A stretch of 64,000 nucleotides of DNA, taken from contig JAJTTP010000009.1 of assembly GCA_023313575.1 (NCBI GenBank), positions 434,001 through 498,000 on the forward strand. Reading direction: 5' to 3'. The position numbers were made by a program, and so were the translations under genes. Position 1 is the first letter of the stretch; every line of letters starts with the position of its first letter. This DNA is from Eutypella sp. D-1. Lineage: Eukaryota; Ascomycota; Sordariomycetes; Xylariales; Diatrypaceae. This document shows positions 59,657-64,000 of the stretch, one piece after another. Under the pieces are notes generated by a model, which was not told where the DNA came from, did no database searches, and worked only from the letters and a program-made list of their open reading frames with translations.

Positions 59657-60835
59657 AGCGATACTGAGGCAGATGTGGACGTGAGTGTTTGATGATGGTT
59701 TTAGATAAGATATTTCAGATAGTTGTTAAATAATTTTACTACTCAAACTCGTAATCCTCATACAAGGATAACCTTGGGATCATTTGGCATCCGCTATAAT
59801 AAATGCAACCTCAGACATAACAGGGTTGTCTTATTATGCCACCACCAATGACAGCTCCGCTAAAGGCCGCCACAGGCACTGAATAGCCCAGCTGCCTAGA
59901 CCATACATAATGTACGTAGTTATCAAATAAGCCTTCTTCTTGCCGGTATCAAAGATGTCAAAAAAGGGATTAAAATCCGCTACGATATGTGAAAGGTCAC
60001 CTCTATTGAGTTTACCTATGCATTCCACGCGTAGAATATGTTTCTGGTGTAGGAATGACTTGACTGCCAGCCCTATGGGGAGTTTTACGGAATGCTTTGT
60101 AGGGTTGGTTTAGCCGCGAATTAACTAAGGCAACTTACCTAAGTAGTTCACTTTTCCAGATACAGAACTTGAGGTCTCCTTAAGGTTTAGTCGGTCCCGA
60201 GAACGTTGAAACTTTGACCGTTTTGCTAGTTAGGGGCAATTTGGCTCGCTAATTCGATCAAGTCCCGCCTTGATCGGCGGTGCTATAGGTGCTATAGGTG
60301 CTTAGGTAGGCTTACTTTCACTACCACCTTGAGTGGGCATTATTGAGGGGAATAAAGTCTGCTTATATACCGAAACGTGCGGGAATCCACAGCTAGAACT
60401 AGATCGTGTTTCTATTACTAAACCAAGTACGAGGTGAGAAGGTGAGCGAGGAACGTTACAGTTGCATTTCGCGGCCCGCCATGACATGCTCGTACCACAC
60501 CCTGAACCTATCAGGCGAACGGACTTTTAGGTCCGCTGCTTGATTGAAGTAAGAACAATCATAATCATAACAATGCAGTGTGATCTTTACCGTCACGAAT
60601 CCTCATCCTGGCCTGACTCTGTCTACGCGTCCTCCTACGATAAGGCACCTCACAGCATTGGTGTATTTGGATTTACATACTGCTACCGCAGAGTACCGCT
60701 CTATTGGGTCAGATATTAGAGACCCGTGCTATCCTATTGGTTGGCGACGGCTTTTGGCTGCTTACACGAAGTCTGCATTCCCCGGCACTCCAAAAGAAAG
60801 CAGGCCCTAGTGTTGTCGAATTGAACGGTCCGGGG
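59657..60835. other. Intergenic region, no gene recognised
   Basis: About 1.2 kb. A 64-codon minus frame near 59834-60028 has a hydrophobic end (YIMYGLGSWAIQCLW) but no recognisable family. The right end should contain the methyltransferase promoter; the frame is open upstream of 60836 without another convincing start. Confidence 0.45.
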
Positions 60836-61880
60836 ATGCCCAAGAGGCTTCTAGGCTTCCTGTTCCCTGCTGCGGCGGCAAGGGGGGACGAGAATCGGGC
60901 CGAGCCGCCCCAACTTGACGCCATTGCCGACGCGCAGGTAAGAGGGCAGGTCTACATCTCCGACCTACCCGCCGACATCGAACCCGCCCGGAAGCTGCTT
61001 CAAAGCTATAGCGGCGTTCGTGCCAAAGATGTCGATGGACATATCCAGACCATAGTATGTTATCCGTCAATTCTAACAGTTCTTATGATGACCGAAACGA
61101 TATGGAGCGTCAATTATTAATCAATCCGTGCAGCGCGATAAACTGTGGGAAATATATCCCTACGTCTGCGTAGGCCATTTCCGGTTCCTGTCGCTCCAGT
61201 TTACCTCAGACCCACAGTATAGGCAGGCACTGGGGCGGCTGCTGGTGCCCCGCAGGACCGACAGCAGCGGAGGCGAGACTGGCATCGCACGATTGCTCGA
61301 CGTCGGGTGTTGCGTGGGACAAGCTCTGCGACAGCTCGCACACGACGGTGTTGATCCGCACAGGCTGTACGGCGTTGACGTGGAACCACGCTTTGCCGAC
61401 CTTGGATATGAGTTATTCCGTGATAAACATAGGTTCGCGGCCACCTTTGTTGTCGGCGACCTTTTGAAAGACCACGATGACGACGACGATAAGGGTAGAG
61501 GTAGGGGGAAAGGGCTTGAAATGCTGCGGGGCAGGATGGACATCATCTACGCTACGAGTTTCTTCCATCTCTTTCCGTGGAGTGGACAAGTGCGGGCTGC
61601 AAAGAAGATGGTGAGCTTCTTGAAGCCTGATGATCCGGACGTGATGATCTTCGGACGGCAAGTTGGGACCAGCACGCCGCTGCCTGCCGCTGATAGAGAG
61701 GCTCGAGGCCAGCGGTTCTTACATAACGCACAGACGTGGCAGGACCTCTGGGATGAGGTCGGCACCCTCACAGGTACCAAGTGGAGGGCAGAACTTGAAT
61801 TCTTGGATCAAGAAGACATCGCCCTAGGCGGTGCGGAGGGCGCCGTCCGGCGCGCACGTTTTGGTGTTTACAGAGCATGA
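60836..61880 (+). CDS. SAM-dependent methyltransferase of fungal secondary-metabolism type
   Basis: Exons 60836-61054 and 61134-61880 join across a 79-nt intron to 321 aa. The class I SAM-binding site is LLDVGCCVGQALRQLA, followed by LYGVDVEPRFADLGYELFRD (acidic residue at the end of strand 2), FVVGDLL (motif II region) and MDIIYATSFFHLF. The N-terminal YISDLPADIEPARKLLQSYSG is characteristic of a fungal methyltransferase group often found in polyketide and meroterpenoid gene clusters. A run DHDDDDDKGRGRGKG interrupts the core between strands 3 and 4. No polyketide synthase, terpene cyclase or oxygenase partner is visible in this window, so it is an orphan here. The substrate is unknown. Confidence 0.87.
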
Positions 61881-62538
61881 GCATGCATGGGCATAGCGGG
61901 AAATTCCTTTACGGGCATGGCTTTTCCCGTAGCATTGTGGGCGGTTGAATCATATTTCCAGCATTCTTAGCAAGCGTTCACTTTTTAATTATGCAGTTGG
62001 TACTCTATATGGGCAAGATGTACCCGTGCAGCTCTCTAGTCCCGAATCCTAGGCATTATAATAGTATTTATCTCTTTCTGTTGGTTCTTTCCGCTCAATA
62101 CGGTCAATATCAACGCCCGTGCTACAGTACCCGATACACTAGAGTTTTGAAGCGGGTCGACATATATTGAGAACAACCTATGATCCCAGGCACGATCCGT
62201 TTGTGAGTCACACTCTCTGCCCTTGGTGTGCTGTGATAGGAGTTGAGGAGCATCGTCATACATGAGACAGGGGCGGGCCATGTGACTTGGCGTAACCCAC
62301 GCGCTTGCTGCCTGGACGCGCCCCGCCACGACAAACTGATCACAGAAATTCCGGGGCAATCAAATTCCACACAAAGAACTTCTGCTATATAATGTCTTGC
62401 TTTTCTCTCTGAAATTCTTTGTCTGAGAGTGTGTTACCATCCCTAAGAAACAACTTGTTTTCCCGTCTACCTGTCTTCATTAAAATCGTCATCACGCATT
62501 CGATCACCATCACCATTAATTTTACTACAACCATCATC
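61881..62538. other. Intergenic region, no gene recognised
   Basis: About 660 bp between two plus-strand genes; it should hold the 3' end of the methyltransferase mRNA and the promoter and 5' UTR of the oxygenase-like gene, including a CAT/CAC-rich run just before its ATG. Confidence 0.5.
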
Positions 62539-64000
62539 ATGGACACGCAAGATCAAACATCTAAGCCTGCGAGTGTGTCGGGCACCTCTGCTCCCCAGTC
62601 GGGAGCCCCAGCAGGGTCTGATGTGAAAGGCGCTGATGGTTCTGGCGGCCATCCTAGCCCTGCAACTGGTGGCCAACCGAGTACCCCTAAGACTCCTGAA
62701 AACCGTACCAATAAAACTGGTGAGGATTGGATTGTTGACGATGATGTGGAGGAGGATGTGGATGAGGATGTGGATGAGGAGGAAGATGGTGAAGATGAAG
62801 ACGATACTGACGATGACGAGGATGAGCCAGGGCGTCGCGGCAAGAAGCAAAAGGGCATCGAAGAAAGGTTTAACGAGGAAACAAAACAGTTACTGAATCA
62901 ATTCCGTGCGTTGATGGGCACAGACAGCATGAAAGACTTCGTCTTCGCATGTGGCGGATCGCTGCCCATCGCATCGGAGCAGGAGCAAAATCCTCCCCAG
63001 CCAGCAGACACGAAGGTGCCCCCGGAAGAACCCAAGAGCAAAAAACGGCGGACTTCCGTCTCATCCACATCGACATCCGCATCCAATAGCGCCCTGCTGA
63101 CTGTTTCGTCTTGCAAACCGGTCACCCTACGATGGGATCCCTCTGATCCCACTACGGCAGCCTCGAGCTCCAAGCTCGTTTTCCCTCTCGAGCCCGCCAC
63201 ATCGTCTAACCTCGAGAAATTGGTTACCAACATGGCTCCCGCCTCCTTCGGATTGGGTGGCAAGGACGTCTACGACGAGACCTACCGCAAGGCCTTGAAG
63301 TTGGACCCGACCCAGTTCTCTATCGACTTCTGTCCGTACGAGTACGGAATCATAGATGCCATCGCCCAAATCCTGCTTCCGACGCTTAACGTGAAGCTCC
63401 CCACCATGAGGGGCGTCCGCGCAGAGTTATATAAACTCAACGTACGTGCTATTGATTGTATGGTGACAAGCCTATTAGCTGACGTCTAGGCAGATCTACT
63501 CTGGACCGTCGGGTCACTTCCGCTCGCACGTCGATACCCCGCGATCCGCAACGCAGTTCGGGTCTCTCGTCGTCTGTTTGCCCCTCACGCACGAGGGCGG
63601 GCAGTTAGAAGTCCGACATCAGTCGGCTAAGACTATGTTTGATTGGTCCGAGCAGGATGAAAACCAACCTGCGATACAGTGGGCAGCTTTCTACAGCGAC
63701 TGTGAGCACGAGGTGTTCGAGGTGAAGTCTGGCTACCGTGCCACTCTGACGTACAATCTCTACTCCGTGTATGGTGGCGGTCATATCACCGGCCACTGCA
63801 AGTCCCTGGACTCCGCTCAGGCACCTCTATATAAGCACGCCCATACTATTCTTGATAACAAGGAGTTTATGCCGGAGGGTAAGTTCATGGTCACACCCCT
63901 TCTACGGGGAGAAGTGATTTCGCTGACAAGTTATTTGCTGTAGGTGGATACCTCGGTTACCACACGGTCCACGCATATCCCCATTCCAGCAGGTCTTCCT
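62539..64000 (+). CDS. 2OG-Fe(II) oxygenase-like protein, 3' end outside window
   Basis: The 5' part of a large gene. Exons 62539-63441, 63494-63878 and 63944 onward join in frame across introns of 52 and 65 nt; the gene runs off the window. The first 95 residues are low complexity and end in a strongly acidic tract of Glu and Asp. A basic RRGKKQKG and later KSKKRRT could be nuclear localisation signals. The catalytic-type region shows SGHFRSHVDTPR (HxD of the double-stranded beta helix) and later DCEHEVFEVKSGYRATLTYNLY, where a second metal His and a substrate-binding Arg are expected. This resembles fungal prolyl-4-hydroxylase-like proteins of unknown substrate. The start was chosen at the ATG at 62539 rather than the upstream hydrophobic extension. 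Confidence 0.8.

Noticed and set aside
59834..60028. Hydrophobic minus-strand frame as a membrane-protein remnant
   Set aside because: Too short, and flanking frames add nothing similar.
60836..64000. A secondary-metabolite gene cluster at the right end
   Set aside because: A methyltransferase and an oxygenase-like gene are adjacent, but the oxygenase has an acidic, nuclear-looking N-terminus unlike tailoring enzymes, and no core synthase is present.

Overview
This is nuclear DNA from a filamentous ascomycete (Pezizomycotina, probably a Sordariomycete). The evidence is the gene architecture: short introns of about 50-90 nt with GTAAGT-like donors and, in one case, a perfect TACTAAC branch site; tRNA genes with introns at position 37/38; fungal-type protein families (Clr5-ankyrin, Dal5-like and sugar-porter MFS, Mae1/TDT carrier, Cdc4 F-box/WD40); and remnants of hAT, LTR and TIR elements. 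No prokaryotic operon structure is seen. The species cannot be named from the sequence alone.

Layout. 0.8-8.7 kb: a metal-dependent M19 dipeptidase-like gene (minus) divergent from a Dal5-type anion:cation MFS carrier (plus), then a seven-exon sugar-porter MFS gene. 10.1-14.8 kb: a large Clr5-domain/ankyrin-repeat gene with a probable one-base frame break near its 3' end, convergent with a glutathione S-transferase. 15.4-17.5 kb: an unresolved minus-strand coding locus split by a 1443-bp non-autonomous hAT element with 8-bp target duplications. 19.0-26.1 kb: a small possibly secreted protein, a TDT/SLAC1-family carrier, then two secreted carbohydrate-active enzymes placed tail to tail (a pectate lyase and a GH16-type glucanase). 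27.8-30.9 kb: a 200-bp solo LTR just upstream of a RecQ helicase gene. 32.2-33.2 kb: two intron-containing tRNA genes, Thr(CGT) and Pro(CGG).

33.9-44.7 kb is an accessory, gene-poor and repeat-rich tract. It carries three paralogues of one fungal zinc-finger family, all on the minus strand. Two are intact with the same three-exon structure. The middle one is a pseudogene with a frameshift and a 325-bp hAT-type MITE inserted in its second exon; the reading frame resumes exactly beyond the element. The tract also holds a TIR-bounded AT-rich element with long poly-G tracts and a minisatellite. 47.8-51.1 kb: the SCF ubiquitin-ligase subunit Cdc4, with almost 6 kb of non-coding, microsatellite-rich DNA upstream. 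56.9-64.0 kb: a 926-residue proline-rich protein with five tandem Cys modules that I cannot assign to a named domain, a SAM-dependent methyltransferase, and the 5' part of an acidic 2OG-Fe(II) oxygenase-like gene cut by the window end.

The genes do not form one pathway. Nutrient carriers, dipeptidase, pectate lyase and glucanase fit a saprotrophic or plant-associated life style; RecQ, Cdc4 and tRNAs are housekeeping. The best candidates for something undescribed are the five-module Cys protein and the zinc-finger paralogue cluster with its transposon-split member. Gene models below were spliced by eye and checked only for frame consistency.
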